This document shows, one piece after another, positions 1 to 6,869 of a stretch of 9,320 nucleotides of DNA; position 1 is the first letter of the stretch, and the number at the start of each line of letters is the position of its first letter. The translations under genes were made by a program, and so were the position numbers. Below the pieces are notes generated by a model, which did no database searches, was not told the origin of the DNA, and saw only the letters and a program-made list of their open reading frames with translations. Source of the DNA: JAFDVL01 sp031409955 (GTDB lineage: Bacteria; Acidobacteriota; Blastocatellia; RBC074); the NCBI GenBank assembly GCA_031409955.1, contig JANNYF010000234.1, positions 1 to 9,320 on the forward strand, written 5' to 3'.

Positions 1-2
1 AT

Positions 3-2861
3 GAGCAGGCGCTGACCATCTGGCGGGAATTGGCCGACCGTTATCGGGAAGCGGAGACCCTCTCAACGATTGGCTTAGCCTGGTTCAACAGAACTCGCCT
101 GAAAGACATCAATTCTCCTGCGCACTTTGAACTAGCGGAGAAAGCCATTCCATCTCACGAACAATCGCTTAGCCTCAGTAGGGAGTTGAAGGATCACGAG
201 GGTGAAGCAAATGCGTTAATGAGGTGCGGAGAATCTTATAGCTACTCCGCACAGCGTGAAAAACAGGTGGCGTATTTCGAGCAGGCGCTGACCATTTATC
301 GCGCAATCCCAAATCGAACAGGTGAAGTTCTGGCCCTCAACCGCTTGGCGGATTACTACCACGGCCGCGACGCCAATCAGGCCATAGCCTATTACGAGCA
401 AGCTATTGCCGTACTCCGCGAAAACAAACACCTGAATGGTGAAGCGACTTTGCTCCCTTTTCTCGCAGTTGACTGGATGATGGCGTTGGGGCGCTTTGAA
501 AAAGCCATCGAATGCCATGAACGGGCAATTCAAATCGCGCGCGAACTAAACAATCGCCAGTTGGAAGCTCGCGAAACCATGATCCTTGGCGGGGTCTATA
601 AGGTTTTGGGAAACTTTGAAAAGGCGCTTGAGCTTTTTGAGAAATCGCTGGCAATAAAGCGCGAATCGAATGACCAGAACCTTGCCGATGCACTGACGAA
701 CCTGGGTTTGGTCAATTCCTCGCTACAACATTATGAAAAGGCCCTCGAATACTTTGAAGCAGCACTGACGAATATTCGAGAGCGCAAGCTAAAAAACGGT
801 GAGTCTTCCGCGCTGTATGGCATTGGCGACACCTATGGAAAGCTAGGCAACCGTGAAAAGGAACTTCAGTATTATGAAGAGGTATTAGCCCTCGCCCGTA
901 AAAATACTGACACGAGGGCTGAACGCGATGCCTTGTCTGTCTTGTCTCGTTTCTATCTGAGGGGTAATCAACCGGGAAAAGCACTTGAATTAAATTCCTC
1001 CGCCCTCGCCATCGTCCGACAGTGGAAGGACAGTGAAAGTTTCTATCTTGACACACGAAGTGAGATTTATCTGGCACTTGGTCGTTTTGCCGAAGCTATT
1101 GCTGATAAAGAGCAGAACCTTCGAGTTGTGCGGGAGCACAAGATAAAAACGATGGAAGCTACGATACTCAGTAACTTGATGGCGATTTGGAAGACCCAGA
1201 AGCAACCGCGTCTGGCGGTTCTTTATGGCAAACAGGCGATCAATATCTTTCAGGAGATTCGCAACAATCTGCGTGAGCTTGATGCTGAATCCCAGCAAAG
1301 CTATCTCAAATCCAAAGAACAGACCTACCGCGAGCTGGCCGACTTACTGATTGCACAAGGCCGTTTGCCTGAAGCCGAGCAAGTCATTCGCATGCTCAAG
1401 GAAGAAGAGTATTTTGAATACATCCGCCGCGATGAAAACAATGCGCCCAAAGCTGAGAAAGCTACTTTGACATCAGAAGAAGCAGAGCTCGAAAAACGTT
1501 ATTGCGAGATAGCCGACAAGCTTGGTGAAATTGGCACGGAACGCAGTGCCTTGCTCGAAAAGAAAGCCCGCACGCCCGCCGAAGAGCAACGACTGGCCCA
1601 GCTCGAAGAGGATTTGACTGTCGCAGGTAAAGCCTTCCAAAAATTCCTCGACAGCCTGGCAATCGAAATGGCAAAGCAGAAGGCCCCCAGCACGCAGATG
1701 GCGCAACTGCTCAATTCGCAAGGGCTGATGGAAGATTTGCGTGAACTCGGCAAAGGCGTCGTCGCCCTTTATACATTGGTTGGCGCAGAAAAGTATCGCG
1801 TGATTCTGACGACCGCGGATTTCCAGCGCGGCTACGAATATCCGATCAAAGCGGCAGAGTTGAATCGCAAGATTCTCGCCTTCCGTGAAGTTTTGCAGAA
1901 CCCGAAGCTTGATCCCCTGCCGCTCGCACAAGAACTCTACAAAATTCTCGTCGGCCCGGTAGCAAAAGACTTGAAGGGAACAAAAGCAAACATGCTAATG
2001 TGGTCGTTGGATGGTGTGCTGCGCTATGTGCCGATGACGGCCTTGCACGATGGCGAGAAGTATTTGATCGAACGGTATCGCAATGCCGTATTCACGCCCG
2101 TCAGCAATGCACGCTTCAAGGATGTGCCGAGCCGCAACTGGCGCGCAGTGGGATTCGGGGTCACGAAATCGTTTGGGGATCGCATTCCCGCGCTGCCCGG
2201 CGTCGCCGAAGAGATGCGCGGCATCATCCGTGAAGAAGGGAGCAAAACAGGTGTGCTGCCCGGCACGATCAAGCTGGATGAGCAATTCACGCAAGAGACA
2301 ATGTTAGCGGGCTTACGGCAGCGCAATCCAGTGGTTCATGTGGCATCGCACTTTCAATTTCAACCCGGTAATGAAACGAATTCGGCGCTGTTGCTCGGCG
2401 ATGGAAGCTTTTTGAGCCTGGCACAAATCAAGATGTTGCCGAATCCGTTTGGCGGGGTCGAGTTGTTGACCTTGTCGGCTTGTAACACGGCGACCAGCGG
2501 CAGCGATGCGAACGGCAAAGAAGTCGAAGGCTTCGGGGTTTTGGCGCAGCAAAAAGGAGCGAAAGCGGTCGTGGCAAGCTTGTGGCCAGTGGCGGATCGT
2601 TCGACCAAAAACCTGATGCAGGAGTTTTACAAATTGCGCGAAGCCAAAGCCGATGTGACGAAAGCCGAAGCGTTGCGGCAAGCGCAAATCCGGTTGTTGC
2701 GTGGCGAATTGCAAGTGACGGGCGACGTGCTGGCGGCACGTGAGATTAAGCACAGTGAAGACAAAACAACAACCCTGCCGAAATTCAAAGTTGATCCGAA
2801 AGCGCCGTATGCGCATCCGTATTATTGGGCACCGTTTATTTTGATTGGCAATTGGAAATAA
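3..2861 (+). CDS. TPR-CHAT protein (caspase-like CHAT peptidase domain), 5'-truncated by window edge
   Basis: The frame is open from base 3, and the residues before the first possible TTG start (30) already form a TPR helix (EQALTIWREL), so the start lies upstream of the window. Numbering from codon 30, residues 1 to about 430 are roughly ten tetratricopeptide units of about 40 residues with the usual A/L/Y/F pattern (e.g. FEKALELFEKSLAIKRE). About 479-550 is a charged, probably coiled-coil linker. The last 300 residues are a CHAT domain: HVASHF gives the catalytic His (H774, 2349-2351) and LLTLSACNTA the catalytic Cys (C818, 2481-2483), followed by VVASLWPVAD and the C-terminal YYWAPFILIGNW typical of the family. 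Both catalytic residues are present, so peptidase activity is plausible. CHAT proteins are caspase relatives with TPR or other sensor domains; the target is unknown. No CRISPR or other defence partner is seen nearby. Confidence 0.93.
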   Translation, partial: EQALTIWRELADRYREAETLSTIGLAWFNRTRLKDINSPAHFELAEKAIPSHEQSLSLSRELKDHEGEANALMRCGESYSYSAQREKQVAYFEQALTIYRAIPNRTGEVLALNRLADYYHGRDANQAIAYYEQAIAVLRENKHLNGEATLLPFLAVDWMMALGRFEKAIECHERAIQIARELNNRQLEARETMILGGVYKVLGNFEKALELFEKSLAIKRESNDQNLADALTNLGLVNSSLQHYEKALEYFEAALTNIRERKLKNGESSALYGIGDTYGKLGNREKELQYYEEVLALARKNTDTRAERDALSVLSRFYLRGNQPGKALELNSSALAIVRQWKDSESFYLDTRSEIYLALGRFAEAIADKEQNLRVVREHKIKTMEATILSNLMAIWKTQKQPRLAVLYGKQAINIFQEIRNNLRELDAESQQSYLKSKEQTYRELADLLIAQGRLPEAEQVIRMLKEEEYFEYIRRDENNAPKAEKATLTSEEAELEKRYCEIADKLGEIGTERSALLEKKARTPAEEQRLAQLEEDLTVAGKAFQKFLDSLAIEMAKQKAPSTQMAQLLNSQGLMEDLRELGKGVVALYTLVGAEKYRVILTTADFQRGYEYPIKAAELNRKILAFREVLQNPKLDPLPLAQELYKILVGPVAKDLKGTKANMLMWSLDGVLRYVPMTALHDGEKYLIERYRNAVFTPVSNARFKDVPSRNWRAVGFGVTKSFGDRIPALPGVAEEMRGIIREEGSKTGVLPGTIKLDEQFTQETMLAGLRQRNPVVHVASHFQFQPGNETNSALLLGDGSFLSLAQIKMLPNPFGGVELLTLSACNTATSGSDANGKEVEGFGVLAQQKGAKAVVASLWPVADRSTKNLMQEFYKLREAKADVTKAEALRQAQIRLLRGELQVTGDVLAAREIKHSEDKTTTLPKFKVDPKAPYAHPYYWAPFILIGNWK

Positions 2862-2881
2862 GCAGAGCCGAATGGCATAAT
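2852..2881 (+). promoter_or_regulatory. Possible sigma-70-type promoter of the TetR gene
   Basis: TTGGAA (2852-2857) and CATAAT (2876-2881) are separated by 18 bases and match the -35 and -10 consensus at 4/6 and 5/6 positions. The predicted transcription start, about 2888, lies just after the upstream GTG codon at 2886, which argues for the ATG at 2943 as the real start. The promoter overlaps the last codons of the CHAT gene. Shortly downstream, ATCAGCAC occurs twice in direct orientation (2897-2904 and 2912-2919, 15-bp period); this might be a regulatory site but could be chance. Confidence 0.4.
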
Positions 2882-2942
2882 CCGCGTGTTGATAACATCA
2901 GCACTTGCAGGATCAGCACACTTAGCAACTTCGGCAAACGAA

Positions 2943-3692
2943 ATGGGTAAAAAGCGAACGTCTCTCGAAAACTTATTGGTCATTCCGCCTGAAAATTTGC
3001 GCCGCAAAGCCGGAGCCAATTCCAACCACAAAAAACGTAGCCTGACGCCCACTGTGAACGAGGCAGATCGGATGCGGCAGATTTACTACGTCGCCGCACG
3101 GCTGTTTTGTGAAAAGGGCTATGAAGCGACTTCAATGAGCGATATTGCCGAGGCCGTCGGCTTTACCAAAGCGGCGATCTATCACTTTATCCCCGGCGGT
3201 AAACAAGACCTGCTCAATGACATCATCAGCTTCGGGATGAATTCACTGGAACGGCAAGTCATCGAACCTGCGCAGCTCATCTCCGACCCCGAAGAACGGT
3301 TGCGCGCGATCATTGCCAATCACGTCCGTATCATCACGAGTGGTAGCGAATCCGTGGGGTTCAATCCGGTCACGGTTGTGGTGGATGAAATCGCCGGACT
3401 TTCTGTGGCACAACGCCGTAAGATCACCTTGCGGAAACGCGTGTACTTGGATTTGATCCGTGACACGCTGCGCCAATTGCAAGAGCAAGGCAAACTCGAA
3501 GACGTAGACCTCACCGTGATTGCGTTCAGTTTGTTAGGAATGATTTTATGGCTGGCGCGCTGGTATCGCCCCAATAGGAAATTAACGGGGGATCAAGTGG
3601 CTAACGAAATTACCAAGCTGGCGATGAATGGATTATTGAGCGTACCGAAGCGTAGCAGAAAGAAAGTGACAAAGGGTGCGCCACCAACCTAG
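2943..3692 (+). CDS. TetR/AcrR-family transcriptional repressor
   Basis: A 249-residue DNA-binding regulator. After a basic, probably disordered N-terminus of about 40 residues comes a TetR_N domain: the first helix runs through YYVAARLFCEKGYEATS, then the helix-turn-helix SMSDIAEAVGFTKAAIYHF (about residues 64-82), then PGGKQDLL. The C-terminal ligand/dimer domain ends in LGMILWLARWYRPNRKLTGDQ, a pattern I associate with TetR_C_17-type regulators of fatty-acid and acyl-CoA catabolism (KstR2-like); that subfamily call is from memory. The frame extends to a GTG at 2886 (268 residues), but the extra 19 residues are hydrophobic and unlike a TetR N-terminus, and a promoter-like sequence ends there, so ATG 2943 is preferred although no strong ribosome-binding site precedes it. 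It converges on the amidohydrolase gene and probably acts on the dyads at 5362-5384. Confidence 0.9.
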   Translation: MGKKRTSLENLLVIPPENLRRKAGANSNHKKRSLTPTVNEADRMRQIYYVAARLFCEKGYEATSMSDIAEAVGFTKAAIYHFIPGGKQDLLNDIISFGMNSLERQVIEPAQLISDPEERLRAIIANHVRIITSGSESVGFNPVTVVVDEIAGLSVAQRRKITLRKRVYLDLIRDTLRQLQEQGKLEDVDLTVIAFSLLGMILWLARWYRPNRKLTGDQVANEITKLAMNGLLSVPKRSRKKVTKGAPPT

Positions 3693-3702
3693 CAGCGCAC
3701 CC
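3674..3702 (-). terminator. Hairpin between convergent TetR and amidohydrolase genes
   Basis: GGGTGCGC (3674-3681) and GCGCACCC (3695-3702) form a perfect 8-bp GC-rich stem with a 13-base loop containing the TetR stop codon. Read on the minus strand the stem is followed by TTTGTC, a short T-rich stretch, so it suits termination of the amidohydrolase transcript better than the TetR one, which is followed by AAAACG. Confidence 0.5.
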
Positions 3703-3709
3703 AAAACGT

Positions 3710-5245
3710 CTAATCCGTCGCCCGCACCCAACCATAAGCGGCATTACTCGGTTGACCGCCATTTTCCAAGTAGGCAGTTTTCAGTTTCTCCAGCGCATCC
3801 GCAGGCAAGGCTTTGCGTTTTTCTTTCAGGTTGACGCCATACAACCGCGCGGCGTTCTGCCCAAAGATTTTCATCTTGTCCTGTTTCGTGATCGGTTTGT
3901 AACCAAACTTCTCACAAAATTCTGGCGTGATCTGGAACCGCTTGAACGCATCAATCGCCCATTGCGGCGAACCCCACCATAAACAATCCGTCCCCCAAAT
4001 CACGTGATCCGCACCATAGTATTTGATGTTCTTGCCCATCCCGTGCATGCACATCTCTGGGTGAGTGATAGCCAGTTGATTGAAGAAGCTGCCGATTTCG
4101 CAATAGACGTTGTTCATCTTCGGGTTGCGCTTCTTGATGTCCATCAAAATCTTGTGCCACTCGAAATCCCCGGTCGTTGCATCGTAATTGACGTGGTCTT
4201 TGTCTAGCCAGGTGTCGGCATTCGCCATACCCTGTTCGCCTTTACTGTGCTTGATGGCAGAGTGATAAACGATGAAGTTGAAATCTGGATTGCGCAACGC
4301 GGCTTTCTCAATATCTTTTGGATTCGCCAGATGACCGAGCGAGCGCGATTGATACGAATAGCCTTTGTGCACGCTGATGGTCTTCATGCCGCGTTTGCGC
4401 GACTCTTCGATAAACCACTGCGCGTTGTCATCATCAAGCTGGAAACCTTGCCCGGTGCGCGCCGGATCGGTGTGGCAATACCATTTCCAGGACTTGATAC
4501 CGTACTGCTTCAACTCCCGCTCCATTTGTTCGAGGGTGGCCGCTTTATCAATTTTGTTGGCGACTTTATCCCAGTAATGATTCGGCGCGAGGTTGCCTTG
4601 ATTGAGCGCGCGTTGCGTGCCACCCGCCAATTCATTGATTTGTTTCGCCGCCTGCGACATCAACCAACTCGGCAGAACGCCTCGGCTCCGGGCTTTGCCT
4701 TCGAGGATGTTGCCATCCTTGTCCTTGTTGTTTTCGAGGGTCGGCACGCCGGAAATCACCACCATCGAAGTTTCGCTGTCGAGCAGCATTTCTTTGACGA
4801 ACGTTTGGAAACTGTACGAGGCCGCATCATTCTTGAGGCTGAAGCCCATGTTTTTCATGAACTCGTTGTTGCGAAAATTGAGCGCCAGCCCATTCGTAAA
4901 ATGCGCCTGCACATCAATGATGAAGTATTCGCTCTTGGGCCATTTCTCGTCATAAGGCGCGGCTTCCCAGGTTTCGATGTCGTCTACGTCCCAATAGTTT
5001 TTCCCGTACGCCAGGTTTGAGGCAAGGAAGCAGGTTGCCAAACCCATCGAAGAGCGCATAAAGTCGCGGCGTTGCAGGCCGAGTTTTTTGGCCCGCACTT
5101 CTGAGAGTTCGCCAATTAAATGTTCGACTTGTTTTTGTTTTTCCGTTTGCGGACGCGGAACGAATTCCTCGTTGGAAACGGCTTGGGTAGGCATGGGAGA
5201 ATCCACGCCTTTTTTCTGGTCACGGATAGCTTTACGAATCCACAT
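3710..5245 (-). CDS. Tat-exported amidohydrolase (Amidohydro_2-like TIM barrel)
   Basis: A 511-residue protein from ATG 5245, which has AAAGGG six bases upstream; the frame extends 11 codons to a TTG at 5278 without such support. Residues 1-55 are a charged extension, then QRRDFMRSSMGLATCFLASNLAYG (RR at about 59-60) is a twin-arginine signal in which RRDFM is followed by a hydrophobic stretch, so the folded enzyme is probably exported. The rest fits the metal-dependent amidohydrolase superfamily: FIIDVQAHF (first strand), SVHKGYS (H293), FIVYHSAIKH (H328), VIWGTDCLWW (D420) and C-terminal IFGQNAARLYGV. The first metal motif, normally HxH or ExH, reads Q113-A-H115. The family includes hydrolases and non-oxidative decarboxylases, so the reaction cannot be fixed from sequence. 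It is transcribed divergently from the permease gene, suggesting linked substrates and shared control. Confidence 0.9.
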   Translation of the reverse strand: MWIRKAIRDQKKGVDSPMPTQAVSNEEFVPRPQTEKQKQVEHLIGELSEVRAKKLGLQRRDFMRSSMGLATCFLASNLAYGKNYWDVDDIETWEAAPYDEKWPKSEYFIIDVQAHFTNGLALNFRNNEFMKNMGFSLKNDAASYSFQTFVKEMLLDSETSMVVISGVPTLENNKDKDGNILEGKARSRGVLPSWLMSQAAKQINELAGGTQRALNQGNLAPNHYWDKVANKIDKAATLEQMERELKQYGIKSWKWYCHTDPARTGQGFQLDDDNAQWFIEESRKRGMKTISVHKGYSYQSRSLGHLANPKDIEKAALRNPDFNFIVYHSAIKHSKGEQGMANADTWLDKDHVNYDATTGDFEWHKILMDIKKRNPKMNNVYCEIGSFFNQLAITHPEMCMHGMGKNIKYYGADHVIWGTDCLWWGSPQWAIDAFKRFQITPEFCEKFGYKPITKQDKMKIFGQNAARLYGVNLKEKRKALPADALEKLKTAYLENGGQPSNAAYGWVRATD

Positions 5246-5251
5246 AAACAG

Positions 5252-5257
5252 CCCTTT
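5252..5257 (-). promoter_or_regulatory. Ribosome-binding site of the amidohydrolase gene
   Basis: On the minus strand AAAGGG lies six bases before the ATG at 5245. It decides between this start and the TTG 11 codons upstream (5278). Confidence 0.5.
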
Positions 5258-5326
5258 CAGTTGATGTGTCGTTAACAACGACGGAACTACAAATTTTCAC
5301 GTAGGTCAGGATTTATCGGTCGTGCC

Positions 5327-5356
5327 TTGACACTCTGGCAGAGTGCCACTTACATT
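5327..5356 (+). promoter_or_regulatory. Predicted promoter of the AtoE-type permease gene
   Basis: A perfect TTGACA (5327-5332) is followed after 18 bases by TACATT (5351-5356; 4/6 match to TATAAT). The expected transcription start is about 5363, giving a leader of roughly 54 nt before ATG 5417. The spacer contains the overlapping dyads at 5331-5348, and the start point falls inside the dyad at 5362-5375, both positions where a bound repressor would block initiation. Confidence 0.5.
5331..5348. promoter_or_regulatory. Two overlapping inverted repeats in the promoter spacer
   Basis: CACTCT-GGC-AGAGTG (5331-5345) is a perfect 6-bp dyad, and TGGCA-GAG-TGCCA (5336-5348) is a perfect 5-bp dyad sharing most of the same bases. 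They lie between the -35 and -10 hexamers of the plus-strand promoter and within the predicted leader of the amidohydrolase transcript. They could be a second operator or two mutually exclusive RNA hairpins; the sequence does not decide. Confidence 0.45.
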
Positions 5357-5361
5357 CAGTG

Positions 5362-5375
5362 ACCGACCGGTTAGT
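5362..5375. promoter_or_regulatory. Candidate TetR-family operator
   Basis: ACCGACCGGTTAGT is an imperfect dyad centred on CCGG: the left half ACCGACC predicts GGTCGGT on the right, and GGTTAGT matches at five of seven positions. Such GC-rich dyads are typical of TetR-family sites. It covers the predicted start points of both divergent transcripts (about 5363 on plus, about 5369 on minus). Binding by the TetR protein encoded at 2943-3692 is an inference from proximity. Confidence 0.5.
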
Positions 5376-5384
5376 AATTTACTA
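5372..5384. promoter_or_regulatory. Perfect 13-bp AT-rich palindrome next to the operator
   Basis: TAGTAA-T-TTACTA is a perfect 6-bp dyad around one central base. It overlaps the right end of the ACCGACC dyad by four bases and contains the predicted minus-strand -10 hexamer. It could be a second protein-binding site. Confidence 0.4.
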
Positions 5385-5404
5385 CATCCACACACAAAGG
5401 TAAA
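5376..5404 (-). promoter_or_regulatory. Possible promoter of the amidohydrolase gene
   Basis: On the minus strand TTTACC (5404-5399) and TAAATT (5381-5376) are separated by 17 bases; each matches its consensus at four of six positions. The predicted start is about 5369, giving a leader of roughly 124 nt to ATG 5245. It is weaker than the plus-strand promoter and rests on spacing and position. Confidence 0.3.
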
Positions 5405-5416
5405 CGCACCCACTCT

Positions 5417-6754
5417 ATGAATAAATCCTGGCTTGATCGTTTTGCCCAAATTATGGGGCGCTTCGTCCCTGATGCCATCACGGCCTGTGTCCTGCTCATG
5501 CTCTTACTCTTTGCCTCGGCGCTGCTGCTGGGCAATCCGTTCGGCAAGGTGATGGAGGCGTATTATCAGGGGTTGTGGATGCTGTTGCCGTTCACGATGC
5601 AGATGTCGCTGATCATTGTGTTGAGTTCGGTGCTGGGCTTGACGCCCTTTTTTCGCAAGACGATTCTGGCGTTGTCGCGGGTGCCGAAAACAACCAACCA
5701 GGCCGTCATTATTGCGGCGTTGCTGTGTGCCGGGCTGTCGTATTTTTACTGGGGACTGGGACTCGCGCTGGGGCCTATCATCGCGGTGTACTTTGCCAAA
5801 GAAGCCGAGCGCAAAGGCATCGCGTTAGACTTCTTGTTTTTCCTTACGATCATCTTTGTCTCGAACGCGGTCTGGCAATATGGATTGTCGGCGAGCGCGC
5901 CGTTGCTGGTCGCTACGCCGGGGCATTTTCTGGAAAAGACCATCGGTATCCTTCCACTTTCGACAACGATCTGGTCGCCCGCCGCCATCATTCACGAAGT
6001 CGTTTTCACCGCTGCACTCCTGGCGGTCGGTTGTTGGTTGATGCCCAAAGATCCAAAGCCGATTTCGCATTACCCTGAAGCCGAGAAATTGACGGAGAGC
6101 ATCGAAACCGAAGTATCAGCCGAGTTGAATTATTCGGAGCGCTTGGAACGGCAGTCGTTCTTCCCGCTCGTGCTGTGCGCGTTTTTCTTCGCTTGGTTGT
6201 ACTACCATTTCCTGGTGCGCCGCGCGAGTCTGGACATCAATTCGCTGAACACGATTTTGCTGTTCCTCTGCTTCCTGTTGCATCGCAGCGTCCATCGCTT
6301 CACCAATGCCCTGCAAAAAGCCATCGCCTCCGCGTGGCCTGTCCTGGTGCTGTATCACTTGTATGCAGGCGTCGCCGGTCTAATTCAATTCACCAACCTG
6401 GGCGAAAAAATGGCCGGCGTGGTGGCTTCGGTGGCGACCCCCACAACGTTTCCCGCCTTGACAGCATTGGTGGGAACTCTGTTTTCGATGTTTATTCCCT
6501 CCAGTGGTGGACAATGGGCGATTCAGGGGTTTGTGACCGCGAAAGCCGCGATGGCAGTCGGCGTGAGCGTGCAGCGCGGGTTATTGGCGATGAGCGTTGG
6601 CGATCACATGGGCAACCTGGCCTCGCCATTTTGGTATGTCATTGTGGCGGGCATTGCGCGCGTGGAATTCCGCAGCTTCTTCGGCTACGGCCTGCTGTTT
6701 GCGGCGTTGTGGTTTGTCATCGGCGTGATTGTATTTACGTTTGCGCCGTGCTGA
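5417..6754 (+). CDS. atoE: AtoE-family short-chain fatty acid permease
   Basis: A 445-residue inner-membrane protein, close to the usual length of the AtoE/SCFA_trans family (E. coli AtoE is about 440). It takes up short-chain carboxylates such as butyrate or acetoacetate in characterised relatives. The start of the chain (SWLDRFAQIMGRFVPDAITA) is family-like. About ten to eleven hydrophobic segments are visible, for example residues 18-38, 52-76, 95-125, 136-150, 192-210, 248-266, 305-325, 342-360 and 421-442, with a polar cytoplasmic loop at about 211-245. Signature stretches are PSSGGQWAIQGF (361-372) and GDHMGNLASPFWYV (395-408). ATG 5417 is the only in-frame start after the stop at 5375; AAAGG at 5396-5400 lies 16 bases away, so the ribosome-binding site is poor. 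It is divergent from the amidohydrolase gene, sharing its control region. Substrate specificity is not established. Confidence 0.9.
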   Translation: MNKSWLDRFAQIMGRFVPDAITACVLLMLLLFASALLLGNPFGKVMEAYYQGLWMLLPFTMQMSLIIVLSSVLGLTPFFRKTILALSRVPKTTNQAVIIAALLCAGLSYFYWGLGLALGPIIAVYFAKEAERKGIALDFLFFLTIIFVSNAVWQYGLSASAPLLVATPGHFLEKTIGILPLSTTIWSPAAIIHEVVFTAALLAVGCWLMPKDPKPISHYPEAEKLTESIETEVSAELNYSERLERQSFFPLVLCAFFFAWLYYHFLVRRASLDINSLNTILLFLCFLLHRSVHRFTNALQKAIASAWPVLVLYHLYAGVAGLIQFTNLGEKMAGVVASVATPTTFPALTALVGTLFSMFIPSSGGQWAIQGFVTAKAAMAVGVSVQRGLLAMSVGDHMGNLASPFWYVIVAGIARVEFRSFFGYGLLFAALWFVIGVIVFTFAPC

Positions 6755-6759
6755 GAAAG

Positions 6760-6868
6760 TTGAGCCGCGAATTCACGCGAATTACGCGCGAATTACTTTA
6801 AGATTGAGAGGAACCCAAACTCCAAACTCCAAATAATTCGTGAAAATTCGCGTAAATTCGCGGCTCAA
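6760..6868. repeat. 109-bp imperfect inverted repeat between convergent genes
   Basis: The left arm (6760-6794) and right arm (6835-6868) are inverted copies: the outer 24 bases (6760-6783 versus 6845-6868) pair with one mismatch, and the inner parts pair less well. Each arm is built from a short unit, roughly CGCGAATT, recurring about every ten bases. The 40-base loop holds the direct repeat CCAAACTCCAAACTCC. The element fills the gap between the permease stop (6754) and the quinoprotein stop (6870-6872). It could fold as a hairpin ending transcription from both sides, although it lacks a T tract. The internal periodicity suggests a dispersed palindromic element, which needs other genomic copies to confirm. 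Confidence 0.75.
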
Positions 6869-6869
6869 T

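Noticed and set aside
2886..2942. GTG start extending the TetR protein by 19 residues
   Set aside because: The added residues are hydrophobic and atypical for this family, and a promoter-like -10 element ends five bases before the GTG, so ATG 2943 is more likely.
4247..5020. 257-codon open frame on the plus strand
   Set aside because: It lies entirely antisense to the amidohydrolase gene, whose protein shows clear family motifs; the frame's translation shows no recognisable domain.
5246..5416. Riboswitch in the divergent region
   Set aside because: The dyads are short and overlap promoter elements, fitting protein-binding sites better; no known riboswitch core was recognised.
6175..6801. 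208-codon open frame overlapping the permease gene
   Set aside because: It is a shifted frame of the permease gene, and its Arg/Ser-rich translation has no membrane segments or motifs.
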